NCBI RefSeq assembly: GCF_039536765.1
Contig: NZ_BAAAZF010000001.1
Location: 2,170,001-2,234,000 of the forward strand
Length of the DNA: 64,000 nucleotides
Origin: Parerythrobacter jejuensis
Lineage (GTDB): Bacteria; Pseudomonadota; Alphaproteobacteria; Sphingomonadales; Sphingomonadaceae
Reading direction: 5' to 3'
The notes below the pieces were generated by a model that was given only the letters and a program-made list of their open reading frames with translations, searched no databases and was not told the origin of the DNA. Position numbers and translations under genes: made by a program. Positions 25,209-33,084 of the stretch are shown piece after piece; within the stretch, counting starts at the first letter, position 1; every line of letters begins with the position of its first letter.

Positions 25209-25781
25209 TCAATCCCGATCCTTTCGCTCGCACCAAGCCACCGTCGGTCCACCCCAACGCTCTGCCAAACCTTCGCTCACAAGCCTGTCGCCCACGCTCG
25301 CCCCGTCGCGTGTGACCACACGGAGCAGGCGGCCGTATTTGTCGCGGTCGCGGCCGTCGGGGTTGGGGGCTAGGGTGAAGGCATCGGCATTGAGCATGGC
25401 TTGCAGGCGACGCGTTGCCTTGCTGCCCAAGCGCGCTTCGCGGGCGCAGCCGGGTTTGCTCACTTCTGGCGTGTCGATATCGGCGATGCGGATTTTGTCG
25501 CCGCGATACCAGATGGTGTCGCCATCGACGACGCAGGTGATGCGTGGGCCTCTGCCGCAAATCGGGAAAGTTGCCACTTCGCGATCCGGTGCCACGCGGG
25601 CAGCGGGCACGGCCAAACTGCTTGGCGGGCCGCCTAATAGGAACACTGCGGTGAAGGCAGCCAATGGCAGCGCGACCAGCAGGATCGGAAACCAATTGAT
25701 GCGCGTGGCAGGTGCGCGCACGCCGTCGTCGGCGGGGCGCGTCCACCTGGCCCGTTGCCGGAAGGGGGTGACCTTTCCCAT
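25209..25781 (-). CDS. Thermonuclease (SNase) family protein, membrane-anchored
   Basis: A 190-residue protein with a membrane segment (WFPILLVALPLAAFTAVFLL, near 30-50) followed by an SNase-like OB fold. VVDGDTIWY, KIRIADIDTPEV and YGRLLRVV supply the expected catalytic arginine, aspartate, threonine, glutamate and second arginine. It probably acts outside the cytoplasm, tethered to the inner membrane. It is the first of three SNase proteins within 4.7 kb; the closest in motif is the one at 29493-29933 (both ICG-x-GPR-x-TC and IADIDTPEVS-P). It is convergent with the lower-GC membrane gene. Confidence 0.85.
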   Translation of the reverse strand: MGKVTPFRQRARWTRPADDGVRAPATRINWFPILLVALPLAAFTAVFLLGGPPSSLAVPAARVAPDREVATFPICGRGPRITCVVDGDTIWYRGDKIRIADIDTPEVSKPGCAREARLGSKATRRLQAMLNADAFTLAPNPDGRDRDKYGRLLRVVTRDGASVGDRLVSEGLAERWGGPTVAWCERKDRD

Positions 25782-26138
25782 GCGCGCGACTGTGGCCGGA
25801 ATTGATCAAGATCGGGTTTAACGAGCGGGAGTCGTTCGCTTGGACCCTGCGGGCGGGGCGCGTCCGCGCCCCTTGCTGCCTCGCATAAGCTCGGGCGCGC
25901 GGTCGCGCTTGCGGTCGGCTGGTCGCCGACCGAACCAGTGCTCTAACTGAGTGACTTGGTCCTCGAGACCGGGCGCGAGCTTACTACCGTGTCGCGGAGC
26001 ACGGCGCGCTAGCGCCGCAAGCCCGACCGGGCGCCCGCAGCACCGATAGGTGCGAGGATATCGCGCGCCGGAGGGCGTGCGGAAAACGAAAAAGCCGGAC
26101 GGCCCCCGCCCGCAGGGACACAACAAAAAACCTTCGCC
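25782..26138. other. 357-bp GC-rich gap with strong hairpins, no gene
   Basis: Two strong inverted repeats are visible: GGGGCGCG-TC-CGCGCCCC at 25855-25872, and CGGTCGGC with its complement at 25912-25932 around TGGTC. The first lies downstream of the minus-strand gene ending at 26139 and could terminate it. An open frame on the minus strand (25818-26126) has a composition unlike real proteins here (Arg/Pro/Gly-rich, no ribosome-binding site) and I do not call it. An AT-rich AACGAAAAAGCC stretch lies at about 26087. A D-arm-like TCAGTTAGAGCA on the minus strand does not fold into a tRNA. Confidence 0.5.
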
Positions 26139-26591
26139 CTAGACCCCGCCCAACAACACCCGCGAATACCAGATATGCAGGGGCCGTACGGCGTACATCA
26201 GCGGCGTCTCGGGATTTCTCACGCCGCTGCCGAAATACAAAACCGTCTTGCTCTCACCTGGCTCCACTTTCAGCCAGCTGCTGGTGCGGCCGCGGAAATC
26301 GCGCAGCAATATCTCGTCCTCGCGCCGGGCCACTACGTTCCAGGCGGCGAAGCTTTCGCGTTCGCCCTTGGCATGGGCCGCGATGTCGGTGTGGTTGGCG
26401 CCTTTGCCGATCAAGGCCAGCAACTTGCGCTCGGGCCAGAAGGCGGGGCTGGAATAGAAGCGGGTAATATAGTCCGGCAGCGCAACCTGCCCCGGCACTT
26501 CGGCGGTGAAACAGTCACCATAATCGCCCGGCTCCATATGCTGGGCCAGCAAGCTGTCGGGCGGGAGCGGGGTCGCGGTCACCTTGGCCAT
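26139..26591 (-). CDS. Hypothetical protein, DUF2867-like
   Basis: A 150-residue soluble protein. The order YGDCFTAEVP, a PAFWPERKLLALIG helix, REDEILLRDFRGRTSSWLKV and RPLHIWYSRVLL recalls the DUF2867 pattern (dEiLL-D-GRT-sWL ... PLH--YSR-L), a START-like fold of unknown ligand. Confidence in the family is moderate. The start has only a weak ribosome-binding site. It stands alone, divergent from the DUF4440-like gene and its palindrome. Confidence 0.6.
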   Translation of the reverse strand: MAKVTATPLPPDSLLAQHMEPGDYGDCFTAEVPGQVALPDYITRFYSSPAFWPERKLLALIGKGANHTDIAAHAKGERESFAAWNVVARREDEILLRDFRGRTSSWLKVEPGESKTVLYFGSGVRNPETPLMYAVRPLHIWYSRVLLGGV

Positions 26592-26686
26592 GTGCCCATG
26601 CTACGCCCCTGGGCGGTTCTCGCCAAGTGCGACGCTTGCAAGCGGTGATGCGCGGCACGGGAGACGGGTTGTCGTGCCCGAACGGC

Positions 26687-26710
26687 AGTGTATTGTGTAG
26701 GCAATACACT
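26687..26710. promoter_or_regulatory. Perfect palindrome upstream of DUF4440-like gene
   Basis: AGTGTATTG and CAATACACT form perfect 9-bp arms around TGTAGG. The right arm ends 14 bp before the start at 26725, directly next to its ribosome-binding site (GGAG). A bound dimeric repressor here would block transcription or translation of that gene. PadR- or GntR-type regulators use similar TGTA-rich palindromes; the binder is unknown. Confidence 0.55.
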
Positions 26711-26724
26711 TTGGAGAATCCCCG

Positions 26725-27309
26725 ATGTTGACCGCTCTTGCCCTGATGCTCGCCCAACCTGCGGACGAAGCGCCCCCGCCGCCCCCGGCCTCACCACCTT
26801 CCATGCCCGTGGGGGAGGCGCTGGAAACGGCGATCGCAGCACGCGATGCGCAACTGTTCGAAGCCGCCTTCGAAGGGTGCGATCCGGACGCTGTCGGCAC
26901 GATCATCGGGCCGGATTTCACCATGCTGCACGATCTGGGCGGGTTGGCTGTCCCATCGAGCGAAGCCTTCGTGGCGAGCCTGCAGGAGCAATGCGATGCG
27001 CGCCTGCCGGGTGGGCGCAACGCAGGCTACAAGAACCGGCGCGAGGTCGTGCCGGGATCGCGCATTGTCCGCCGATTGGGCGATTGGGGGGCGCTGGAAG
27101 AGGCCAACCACATCTTCTTCGAATGGCGCGCGGGCAAGGCGGAAGACGGCGCGCCCTCATCAGGCCATTGGGAGCTGGTCGGCGGCGCGCGCTATATGCA
27201 TGCGTGGAAGTGGGAGCCTGGAGCCGATGGCGGCCAGGGCGCATTCAAGCTCGAACGCAGCTATTCCTACGATCACGGTGCCGTGCGGAGCGCAGGCGCG
27301 CCGGGCTAG
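26725..27309 (+). CDS. Secreted DUF4440/NTF2-like protein
   Basis: A 194-residue protein with a short hydrophobic start (MLTALALMLAQPA) and a proline-rich linker (APPPPPASPP), then an NTF2-like fold: LETAIAARDAQLFEAAFEG, IIGPDFTMLHDLGG, a central VRRLGDWGALEEANHIFFEW strand and WELVGGARYMHAWKWEP. DUF4440 proteins bind or act on small molecules, often without known substrate. A tight palindrome covers its upstream region, so it is probably under a dedicated repressor. Only one cysteine pair (C53/C93 region) is seen. Confidence 0.65.
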   Translation: MLTALALMLAQPADEAPPPPPASPPSMPVGEALETAIAARDAQLFEAAFEGCDPDAVGTIIGPDFTMLHDLGGLAVPSSEAFVASLQEQCDARLPGGRNAGYKNRREVVPGSRIVRRLGDWGALEEANHIFFEWRAGKAEDGAPSSGHWELVGGARYMHAWKWEPGADGGQGAFKLERSYSYDHGAVRSAGAPG

Positions 27310-27488
27310 GTTCTGGCGGCTGTCCTACACGGGCCGGGCTGTGGCACGGTGGCGCGATGTCTCTACGGCCCGTTGTCTGTCTTGCTAGCGCCTTGATTCC
27401 GGGGCGGATTGCAGGGCGCGGATTTTGCCCCAGGACAGTGTTCCATGTGTTCCATCGTGTAGGGTTTGTGCGCCGATATGACGGGCGC

Positions 27489-27917
27489 CTAGAGGCCCGG
27501 GATCGGATGGCGCGGCCGGGTCAGCCACGGCATCAGGCCGAACAGCACCTGTCCGGCAAAGCCAAGAACGCCTGGCATCTGCACCAGACTGTGGAGCCAA
27601 TCGCGCGGGCTCTCTCCGGGCAGCGCCGCTGTCAGTGTCAGTTCCGCCGCCATCAGAACGGCAAAGGCAAGCGCCCCCATGGCCAGCGTTTCGCCCGTGC
27701 CGCGCAGGGTATAGCGGTGGGTGATCCAGCGTGCAGCGAGAGAGCTGGCGAGCACCATCAGCGGCACTTCGACCAGCACCACAGCCTCCTCGCCAAAGCG
27801 GGGCCCGAACCACAGCACACGCGCGGTCCCCAGCGCGAAGCCAAGGCCGAAGATCAGCGCCCAATAGAGAAGCGCGGGGCGGACAATGCGGTCAATCACC
27901 CGCTTACTATAGCACAA
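27489..27917 (-). CDS. Hypothetical integral membrane protein
   Basis: The 142-residue protein has four hydrophobic segments (LLYWALIFGLGFALGTARVLWF, AVVLVEVPLMVLASSLAARWI, TLAMGALAFAVLMAAELTLT, VLGFAGQVLFGLMPWL). The glycine-rich first helix and R-LW-F-GPR motif occur in small conserved membrane proteins of alphaproteobacteria with no assigned function. The start is uncertain: an ATG at 27917 or a GTG six codons later. It faces the DUF465 gene across a gap that contains an FNR-like box. Confidence 0.65.
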   Translation of the reverse strand: MCYSKRVIDRIVRPALLYWALIFGLGFALGTARVLWFGPRFGEEAVVLVEVPLMVLASSLAARWITHRYTLRGTGETLAMGALAFAVLMAAELTLTAALPGESPRDWLHSLVQMPGVLGFAGQVLFGLMPWLTRPRHPIPGL

Positions 27918-27932
27918 GGTTCGCGCCCAAAT

Positions 27933-27946
27933 TTGATCTGGCGCAA
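27933..27946 (+). promoter_or_regulatory. FNR-like box upstream of DUF465 gene
   Basis: TTGATCTGGCGCAA lies 64 bp before the start at 28010 and is identical to the site before the polyphosphate kinase 2 gene (12947-12960). Because the gap is divergent, it could also act on the membrane gene starting at 27917. Confidence 0.5.
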
Positions 27947-28009
27947 AGCGGTCTGCCAGCGCGGCGCTAGAATAGGGTCAATCGACACGGATCAAGGAAA
28001 GGGCCTCTT

Positions 28010-28261
28010 ATGTCGCAACACACACCGCACGAACTGACCAACATCTTCAAACGTGACCGCGCGCTTATGACCACCCTCAAACAGGAAGACGCGCATTACG
28101 CCCGCCTGGCTGACGAGTATCACGAGGTGAACCGCGAAGTGCACCGGATCGAGGCCGAGACCGAAGCTGCGAGCGACGAACGTACCGAGGCGCTGAAGAA
28201 GAAGCGGCTTGGCCTGCTCGATGACATCACCGTGATCATCGACAAGGCCCGCGCTGGCTAG
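28010..28261 (+). CDS. YdcH family protein (DUF465)
   Basis: An 83-residue, highly charged and almost wholly helical protein. MSQHTPHELTNIFKRDRALMTTLKQEDAHYARLADEYHEV is the DUF465 N-terminal hairpin; the H/Y-x-R-L core of the family is present (HYARLADEYHEVNREVHRIE). The C-terminal KKKRLGLLDDI completes the coiled hairpin. The function is unknown, though such genes are often stress- or oxygen-regulated, which agrees with the FNR-like box upstream. Its end overlaps the convergent lipoprotein gene by 4 bp. Confidence 0.85.
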   Translation: MSQHTPHELTNIFKRDRALMTTLKQEDAHYARLADEYHEVNREVHRIEAETEAASDERTEALKKKRLGLLDDITVIIDKARAG

Positions 28262-28908
28262 TCGTGACCCCATGGCGCAGGCGGTGCATCCGCCGCTTGC
28301 GTCAGGTCAAATTCGACGCGGAAGAACCGCTCTTCGGGCGCCCCGCCCGCAATTGTGCGCTGGAGCTGGTAAGCGAATGTAGCGCCTTCGGTGCCTGCGG
28401 GGTCAACCGCAACGGTCCAGACATTGGTAACCGAGGCGTCGAGCCCTTCGGTTTCGAACATGGCGATGCTCTCTGCATCGACCGGGAAGCTCTGGGTCTT
28501 CGCGGTGCCGCTTTCTGCGGTGTCGCCGCCATACATGGTGACAGTGTCGCTCTTGCCATCGGCATGGCGATGGTCATGCTTGAGCCGCAGGCCACCGGCA
28601 TCATTGCGGGTGAGGACCCAGGTGCGCGACCGGTTCCAGCCATCCACCACTTCGCCGACGCCTTCGATGTGGAAGGGAATGGCGATCCGTTCATCGCTGC
28701 ATTCACGCACATGCATCACCATGGCTGCGCCCTGCATGTCGGTGTCTGCTGCATCGTCGCTGACCAGCTGGCCGGCAAAGGCCTTGCCACAATGCGAAGA
28801 AAGGGCCTGCCAGAACTTGTCTTGCGCCGTGGGGGGGAGGTCAATTTCCGGAGCAGGTGCGGAACATGCGGCGAGCGCAAGGAACGGGAGAGTTATGCGA
28901 AAGATCAT
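28258..28908 (-). CDS. Hypothetical lipoprotein
   Basis: A 216-residue protein whose signal peptide ends in a lipobox (FLALAAC, Cys15), so it is likely anchored in a membrane. The mature part has SHCGKAFAGQLVSDDAADTDMQGAAMVMHVRECSDERIAIPF, with two cysteines, and many strands (SRTWVLTRNDAGGLRLKHDHRHADG; NVWTVAVDPAGTEGATFAYQLQR). It resembles secreted beta-rich proteins common in Sphingomonadales that lack a named function. ATG at 28908 is used because the lipobox then falls at the right distance; the frame is open upstream. Confidence 0.65.
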   Translation of the reverse strand: MIFRITLPFLALAACSAPAPEIDLPPTAQDKFWQALSSHCGKAFAGQLVSDDAADTDMQGAAMVMHVRECSDERIAIPFHIEGVGEVVDGWNRSRTWVLTRNDAGGLRLKHDHRHADGKSDTVTMYGGDTAESGTAKTQSFPVDAESIAMFETEGLDASVTNVWTVAVDPAGTEGATFAYQLQRTIAGGAPEERFFRVEFDLTQAADAPPAPWGHD

Positions 28909-28951
28909 GGATCCCAGAGTGGCAGCTTGTTCGCCCGGAGCCAAGGTCTCG

Positions 28952-29464
28952 CTATTCACACCAGTCGGATCGGGGGAAACCCCAGCCGCTTTCGCGTGCC
29001 AGGCCACGCGCGATCAGGGTCTCGCCAAGCTCTTCGTCGCCGCGACGGATGCTTCGAAGCTCGCGGCCATATTGATCGTAGGGAGGAGCATCACCGCCGC
29101 TCCATTCGAATGGCCCCTGCGCCAACCAGTCGTGCAGGGCCGACCGCGCGATACGGGCTGCTTCCCGTTCGGCGTCGCAGGCGCCGTCAAGTTCCGGCGC
29201 ATCAAAGCCCGTCAGCCGGACACGCCTTTTCCCGATGGCGATCGTATCTCCGTCAACCACACAACCTGCCGCCCCGCGCGTCCCGCAGATCGGAAGGTCG
29301 AGGCGGACCTCTTGCCATTCCTGCACGGGCATCAATCGGTCGCGGGCGAACCAGATCCCGGCAGCGATTAGGGCGATGACCAGCCACCATCCGGCCTTGC
29401 GCAGGCGGGCGCGCCAGCGCCTTTTGCGGGTCCAGCGGGCATCGAAACGGAGCGGGCGCGACAT
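28952..29464 (-). CDS. Thermonuclease (SNase) family protein, membrane-anchored
   Basis: The 170-residue protein has a very basic N-terminus (RWTRKRRWRARLRKAGWW), one membrane helix (LVIALIAAGIWFA), then the SNase fold: VVDGDTIAI, RRVRLTGFDAPEL and YGRELRSIR. In the DxDTPE box the threonine is alanine (FDAPE), as in many bacterial membrane SNase proteins, so activity is plausible but not certain. The extracytoplasmic placement matches its two paralogs. It lies 28 bp downstream of the third SNase gene and is probably co-transcribed with it. Confidence 0.82.
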   Translation of the reverse strand: MSRPLRFDARWTRKRRWRARLRKAGWWLVIALIAAGIWFARDRLMPVQEWQEVRLDLPICGTRGAAGCVVDGDTIAIGKRRVRLTGFDAPELDGACDAEREAARIARSALHDWLAQGPFEWSGGDAPPYDQYGRELRSIRRGDEELGETLIARGLARESGWGFPRSDWCE

Positions 29465-29492
29465 GCGCTGGATGTTAGCAGCGCAACACGGC

Positions 29493-29933
29493 TTAGCACC
29501 ATCCTTGGCGCGATCCGGTCCACGGTCTGGCGAGGCCTTGATCGACCAGTCGGGCGCCCAGATTGATCGGGCCACGATGGATGGTCCGCAGCAATCTGTT
29601 GTAGCGATCGCGATCGCGCGCGCCGCGTTGCAATGTGAAGGCGCCCGCACTCAGCAAGCCCTGTAAGGCGCGCGTTGCGGCTTTACCCAGACGCTTCTCC
29701 TGTTCACAGCGGGGCCGGCTTACTTCCGGCGTGTCGATATCCGCGATCCGGATCTTGTTACCGTCCAGCCAGAATGTGTCGCCATCGACAATGCAGGTGA
29801 CGCGTGGGCCTGAGCCGCAGATCGGAATTGGCGCGCTGAAGGTAGCTGTACTGGCCGGTGCTGGGGATGGGGACAGGAGCAAGACAAGGAATGCGCACGA
29901 GAAGGCGGCAGGCAATAGAGCGGATTTGGGCAT
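29493..29933 (-). CDS. Secreted thermonuclease (SNase) family protein
   Basis: A 146-residue protein with a cleavable signal peptide (FSCAFLVLLLSPSPAPA) and an SNase domain: IVDGDTFWL, KIRIADIDTPEVSRP and YNRLLRTI. The catalytic pattern R-x4-D-x-T-P-E is complete, but the usual YGR is YNR. It is the most classical of the three, and probably periplasmic or secreted. Close motif likeness to the protein at 25209-25781 suggests duplication. It is divergent from the Cys-rich unit and first in the two-gene SNase operon. Confidence 0.85.
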   Translation of the reverse strand: MPKSALLPAAFSCAFLVLLLSPSPAPASTATFSAPIPICGSGPRVTCIVDGDTFWLDGNKIRIADIDTPEVSRPRCEQEKRLGKAATRALQGLLSAGAFTLQRGARDRDRYNRLLRTIHRGPINLGARLVDQGLARPWTGSRQGWC

Positions 29934-30129
29934 GCATAAGCGGTAAGCCGATTGGCCTGCCCGAAGATTGCAGACATCCTCGGAGCCGGAACAATCAACC
30001 AGGTATTTTCACGCAAGCACCTACCTTTTGAGCAGGATGCTGCGCGTAGTTGGGCACCGGCCAAGATACCTTCGAATTGGATGCAATCGCAGCCGGTTTC
30101 TCTGCCCTCAGGCGACATTGTACCTTATT

Positions 30130-30155
30130 GTAACCTTGTCACTCGGCATGGCGAA
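30130..30155 (+). promoter_or_regulatory. ECF sigma-type promoter candidate
   Basis: GTAACC at 30130-30135 and CGAA at 30152-30155 are separated by exactly 16 bases, the -35/-10 layout reported for the Caulobacter SigF-type ECF sigma factor that drives heavy-metal-related operons. The predicted transcript would begin about 25 bp before the Cys-rich gene. The match is by eye and from memory of that consensus. The rest of the 254-bp gap holds nothing else I can support. Confidence 0.5.
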
Positions 30156-30187
30156 CCTGCGGCTGCCATCCATATAAGGAGAGAGAC

Positions 30188-30475
30188 ATGGCGAATGACA
30201 ATCTGAAAGCGTTCCTCAAGGTTGCAGGCGGTCTTGCACTGGCCGCCCCGGCATTGACGGCATGCGATGCGATCTGCGGGGCATGCGGTGCATGTTCGGC
30301 CTATGGCTGTAGTGCTTGCGGCGCGGATAAAGGCGGTTGCGGTGCCGCCAAGGCTGGTGCCTGTGGCGCAGCCGGCTGTGGAGCTGACAAGGCCGCAGGC
30401 GATGCGATGGAAGGCGAGTCCATGGACGAAGCCATGGATAAGACAGAAGCCATGGCGGACGATGCCGCAGGCTGA
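30188..30475 (+). CDS. Cys/Gly/Ala-rich low-complexity lipoprotein
   Basis: The 95-residue protein has a hydrophobic leader (LKVAGGLALAAPALTAC). L23-T-A-C26 is a good lipobox, so the mature chain may start with lipidated Cys26. Nine cysteines (26, 30, 33, 36, 41, 44, 51, 59, 64) lie in 40 residues of Gly/Ala-rich sequence with repeated CGA, GCG and GADK units; the last 30 residues are acidic and Met-rich (MEGESMDEAMDKTEAMADD). Such a chain could bind soft metals (Cu, Zn, Cd) or be a precursor peptide, like the bufferin and HvfA-type peptides, though no DUF692 modifying gene follows. AAGGAGAG gives an excellent ribosome-binding site. It overlaps the next gene by 14 bp. Confidence 0.7.
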   Translation: MANDNLKAFLKVAGGLALAAPALTACDAICGACGACSAYGCSACGADKGGCGAAKAGACGAAGCGADKAAGDAMEGESMDEAMDKTEAMADDAAG

Positions 30476-31091
30476 CGCCATCACAACGGACCGGTCGCGG
30501 GCGGCGCTGTTGGCGTTGAGCGCGGACATGGCGGCGGAGGGGGCGATGCTGATCCAGCGCGTCCTCCCCGCCGCGCCGGACGCATACCGGCAGTGGGAAC
30601 ACTATCCCGAAGGTGACGCGATTGATCCTGACAGTCGCGCGCGCTGGTTCTATCATGCGCATCCGCCCGAACAGCGAGCGGAGGGTGAGCATGGCCACTT
30701 TCACGTCTTCCTGCCGCTCTCGGCCTTTGACGGCGTCGAGCCGTTATTCCTTCCCAAGAAAGAAGATGCGGTCAAAGTCGTCCATGTCGCAGGGCTCAAT
30801 TTCGATTGCGACGGTCTGCCGACGAGCTGGATGACTGTGAACCAGTGGGTCACCGATGAATATGTGATGCCGGCAGAGGCCATTATTGACCGGCTGGATC
30901 ATCTGGTTTTGGACCGGGCTGGTGAAAAGGCCGGGATGGAAAAGGTCGGGCAATGGCTCACTCTGGCGCTCCGCAGTTGCCGTATCGATATCGCGGCCAT
31001 CTTGCGCGAGCGCGACGCGCGTCTTGCTGCAATTGATCCGCGCGATACCGACCACGAAATCTTGAGCGCCCGGCGCTTCTCGCTCGACTAG
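30462..31091 (+). CDS. DUF6969-like protein
   Basis: A 209-residue soluble protein. The pattern RWFYHAHPP followed by EHGHFHVFLPLSAF is histidine-rich and looks like a metal-binding site; VVHVAGLNFDCDGLPTSWMTVNQWVTDEY and LDHLVLDRAG follow. I recognise this as the family called DUF6969 in databases, whose function is unknown. The start at 30462 lies inside the end of the Cys-rich gene (14-bp overlap), so the two are translationally coupled and should act together. A role in metal handling or peptide maturation is inference from the Cys-rich partner and the His-rich motif. Confidence 0.65.
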   Translation: MPQADAITTDRSRAALLALSADMAAEGAMLIQRVLPAAPDAYRQWEHYPEGDAIDPDSRARWFYHAHPPEQRAEGEHGHFHVFLPLSAFDGVEPLFLPKKEDAVKVVHVAGLNFDCDGLPTSWMTVNQWVTDEYVMPAEAIIDRLDHLVLDRAGEKAGMEKVGQWLTLALRSCRIDIAAILRERDARLAAIDPRDTDHEILSARRFSLD

Positions 31092-31121
31092 CCGGCAGCA
31101 ATGCGCCGGGCGCGCAATTCC

Positions 31122-31928
31122 CTACTTCTTGACCTTCTTCTCGACATATTCCGCGAAGTCCTTGGAATAAGCGTCACGCAATTCAAGCTTTGCGGCTTCA
31201 ATCATGCTTTCGTCCTTGGGCGGAAATTCCTCGAGTGGATTTTTCACCTGCCCCCTGCCCTTATTGACTATCGTGTCGCCATCGGCCTCACGAAAAACCC
31301 AGCCGGTAAAGAGGTTGGATCCATACATCATCGCTTTGTGATAGAAGATGTGCGTGGTGATCAGTTCGGCATAGCAGGGATTCGTCGAATCTGTCAGCCG
31401 CTCGCCCCTCTTGATTTTCTTGTTCGTCGCCTTGACCTGTGCCTTGAGCTCCGGATTTCCTTTCAGGTCTTCATTCCACGGTGTCGGATCGTGAATGACA
31501 ACGCGGTAATCGTCGGACAGGCCGAGCCGATCATGCAGGCCAAGCTTTTCAAGCTCGGTCAGCTGCACTTCAGGGCCGAGATAGTCGCGCATCAGATCCT
31601 TGACCGTGGTGACCTTGTCTTTGTTCGCTGCCTGATCTGCCAGTGCACCGACGATTCCAAAGCCACTCAGAAGGCCCATCTTGACGCCAAGATAATTCTC
31701 GGTCGGCCAGATGTGCAATTCGCAGCTGCCCTCCGTGCGGTTTGCAAAGGGGCTGGTAGGCGCGCTCTGCTCGACGGCCGCTTCCATCGTGGCCGCAGCA
31801 CTCTCCGCCGCCGCTTCGATTGTAGTGGTCTCTTCCCTGGGGGCCGGTTCTGCGTCCTGCGCCACAACGGGTAGATGCATGGTGAGAGCCAGGGCGGTAG
31901 CGCCCAGGCCAAAGTGTTCAAACTTCAT
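31122..31928 (-). CDS. Secreted hypothetical protein
   Basis: The 268-residue protein starts with a signal peptide ([16 protein letters not shown]), then an acidic, Ala/Glu-rich linker ([22 protein letters not shown]). The folded part begins [18 protein letters not shown], a start shared by several sphingomonad secreted proteins, and has two cysteines (SCELH and [25 protein letters not shown]). The lysine-rich C-terminus ends VEKKVKK. I do not know a function. The start at 31928 is supported by AGGGA upstream and by the signal peptide. It is divergent from argB. Confidence 0.65.
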   Translation of the reverse strand: MKFEHFGLGATALALTMHLPVVAQDAEPAPREETTTIEAAAESAAATMEAAVEQSAPTSPFANRTEGSCELHIWPTENYLGVKMGLLSGFGIVGALADQAANKDKVTTVKDLMRDYLGPEVQLTELEKLGLHDRLGLSDDYRVVIHDPTPWNEDLKGNPELKAQVKATNKKIKRGERLTDSTNPCYAELITTHIFYHKAMMYGSNLFTGWVFREADGDTIVNKGRGQVKNPLEEFPPKDESMIEAAKLELRDAYSKDFAEYVEKKVKK

Positions 31929-32086
31929 CGGATTTGCGTCCCTATCCGTTGATCCCAAGTGCATCCTGTACAAAGCCGGACCAGGGTCAAGGCCAACCCA
32001 TGATTTCTTCCCATCGGCGCGTTGCGTGTCTAAGCGGGGCAAAACCTACCGGCTTCTTGAGCGGAAATTCTAGCGGGCAAACGCAT

Positions 32087-32983
32087 ATGACGGGTGACAA
32101 CAATACATTGGCCAAGGCCGAAGTGCTGATTGAGGCGCTGCCTTATTTCCAGCGCTACGCCGGGCGGACCTTCGTGGTGAAATATGGCGGCCATGCGATG
32201 GGCGATCCCGCCGCCGCGCGCGACTTTGCCGAGGATATCGTCTTGCTCAAGGCCGTCGGGATCAATCCGGTGGTGGTGCATGGCGGTGGCCCGCAGATCG
32301 GTGCCATGCTGGAACGACTGGGCGTCGAAAGCACTTTCGTCGATGGCCTGCGTGTAACCGACAAGGCGACTGCTGAAGTCGCCGAGATGGTCTTGTCTGG
32401 GGCGATCAACAAAGAGCTGGTCAGCTGGATCGCAAAGGCGGGTGGCAAGGCCATGGGCGTTTCCGGCAAGGATGGCGGCCTGGTTACCGCGACCAAGGTG
32501 GAACGGACCAGTCGCGACCCGGAAAGCAATATAGAACGGGTGCTGGACCTGGGCTTCGTCGGCGAGCCGACCCATGTCGACACCACCATTATCGATACGG
32601 CCAACGCCGCCGGAATGATTCCGGTGATTGCCCCGATCGGGGCGGGCGAAGACGGGCATACTTACAATATTAATGCCGATACGATGGCCGGGGCGATTGC
32701 TGCCGCCTTGGGCGCAGCCCGGCTGTTCCTGCTCACCGATGTGCAGGGCGTGCTGGACAAGCAAGGCGGATTGCTGACCGATCTTAACCCGTCCAAGATC
32801 GCGGCGTTGAAAGAGGATGGCACGATCCAGGGCGGGATGATCCCTAAACTGGAAACCTGTGTCCATGCTGTCGAGGCGGGGTGTGAAGCGGCTGTGGTTC
32901 TCGATGGCCGGGTGCCTCACGCAATGTTGCTGGAATTCTTTACCGCCCGCGGTGCCGGTACCCTGATCAGCGCCGACACCTAG
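32087..32983 (+). CDS. argB: Acetylglutamate kinase
   Basis: ArgB phosphorylates N-acetyl-L-glutamate, the second step of arginine biosynthesis. The 298-residue protein has the amino-acid kinase motifs [12 protein letters not shown] (phosphate-binding lysine), [18 protein letters not shown] (substrate-binding loop) and [29 protein letters not shown] (ADP-binding). It ends GAGTLIS in the family manner. The ATG at 32087 starts the normal N-terminal helix [18 protein letters not shown], which in arginine-sensitive enzymes forms the regulatory hexamer, so feedback inhibition by arginine is likely. It stands alone here. Confidence 0.95.
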   Translation: MTGDNNTLAKAEVLIEALPYFQRYAGRTFVVKYGGHAMGDPAAARDFAEDIVLLKAVGINPVVVHGGGPQIGAMLERLGVESTFVDGLRVTDKATAEVAEMVLSGAINKELVSWIAKAGGKAMGVSGKDGGLVTATKVERTSRDPESNIERVLDLGFVGEPTHVDTTIIDTANAAGMIPVIAPIGAGEDGHTYNINADTMAGAIAAALGAARLFLLTDVQGVLDKQGGLLTDLNPSKIAALKEDGTIQGGMIPKLETCVHAVEAGCEAAVVLDGRVPHAMLLEFFTARGAGTLISADT

Positions 32984-33084
32984 CAGAACGCATCCATGCG
33001 TATTATGTTGTTGATACACCCCGCCCGTCTCGGATAGACTATCGCCAAGACTGCTCCACATTTCCGCAAGAGAGGTATGCCCCC

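Noticed and set aside
25802-25815. TTGATCAAGATCGG as an FNR box
   Set aside because: The right half matches only three of five positions and lies just before a nuclease gene without other support.
25930-25975. tRNA-like D-arm sequence TCAGTTAGAGCA on the minus strand
   Set aside because: No acceptor stem, anticodon arm or T arm can be formed around it; the neighbouring sequence makes a different strong hairpin.
25818-26126. 102-codon open frame on the minus strand in the GC-rich gap
   Set aside because: Arg/Pro/Gly-rich without regular structure, no ribosome-binding site, covers hairpins; best read as non-coding.
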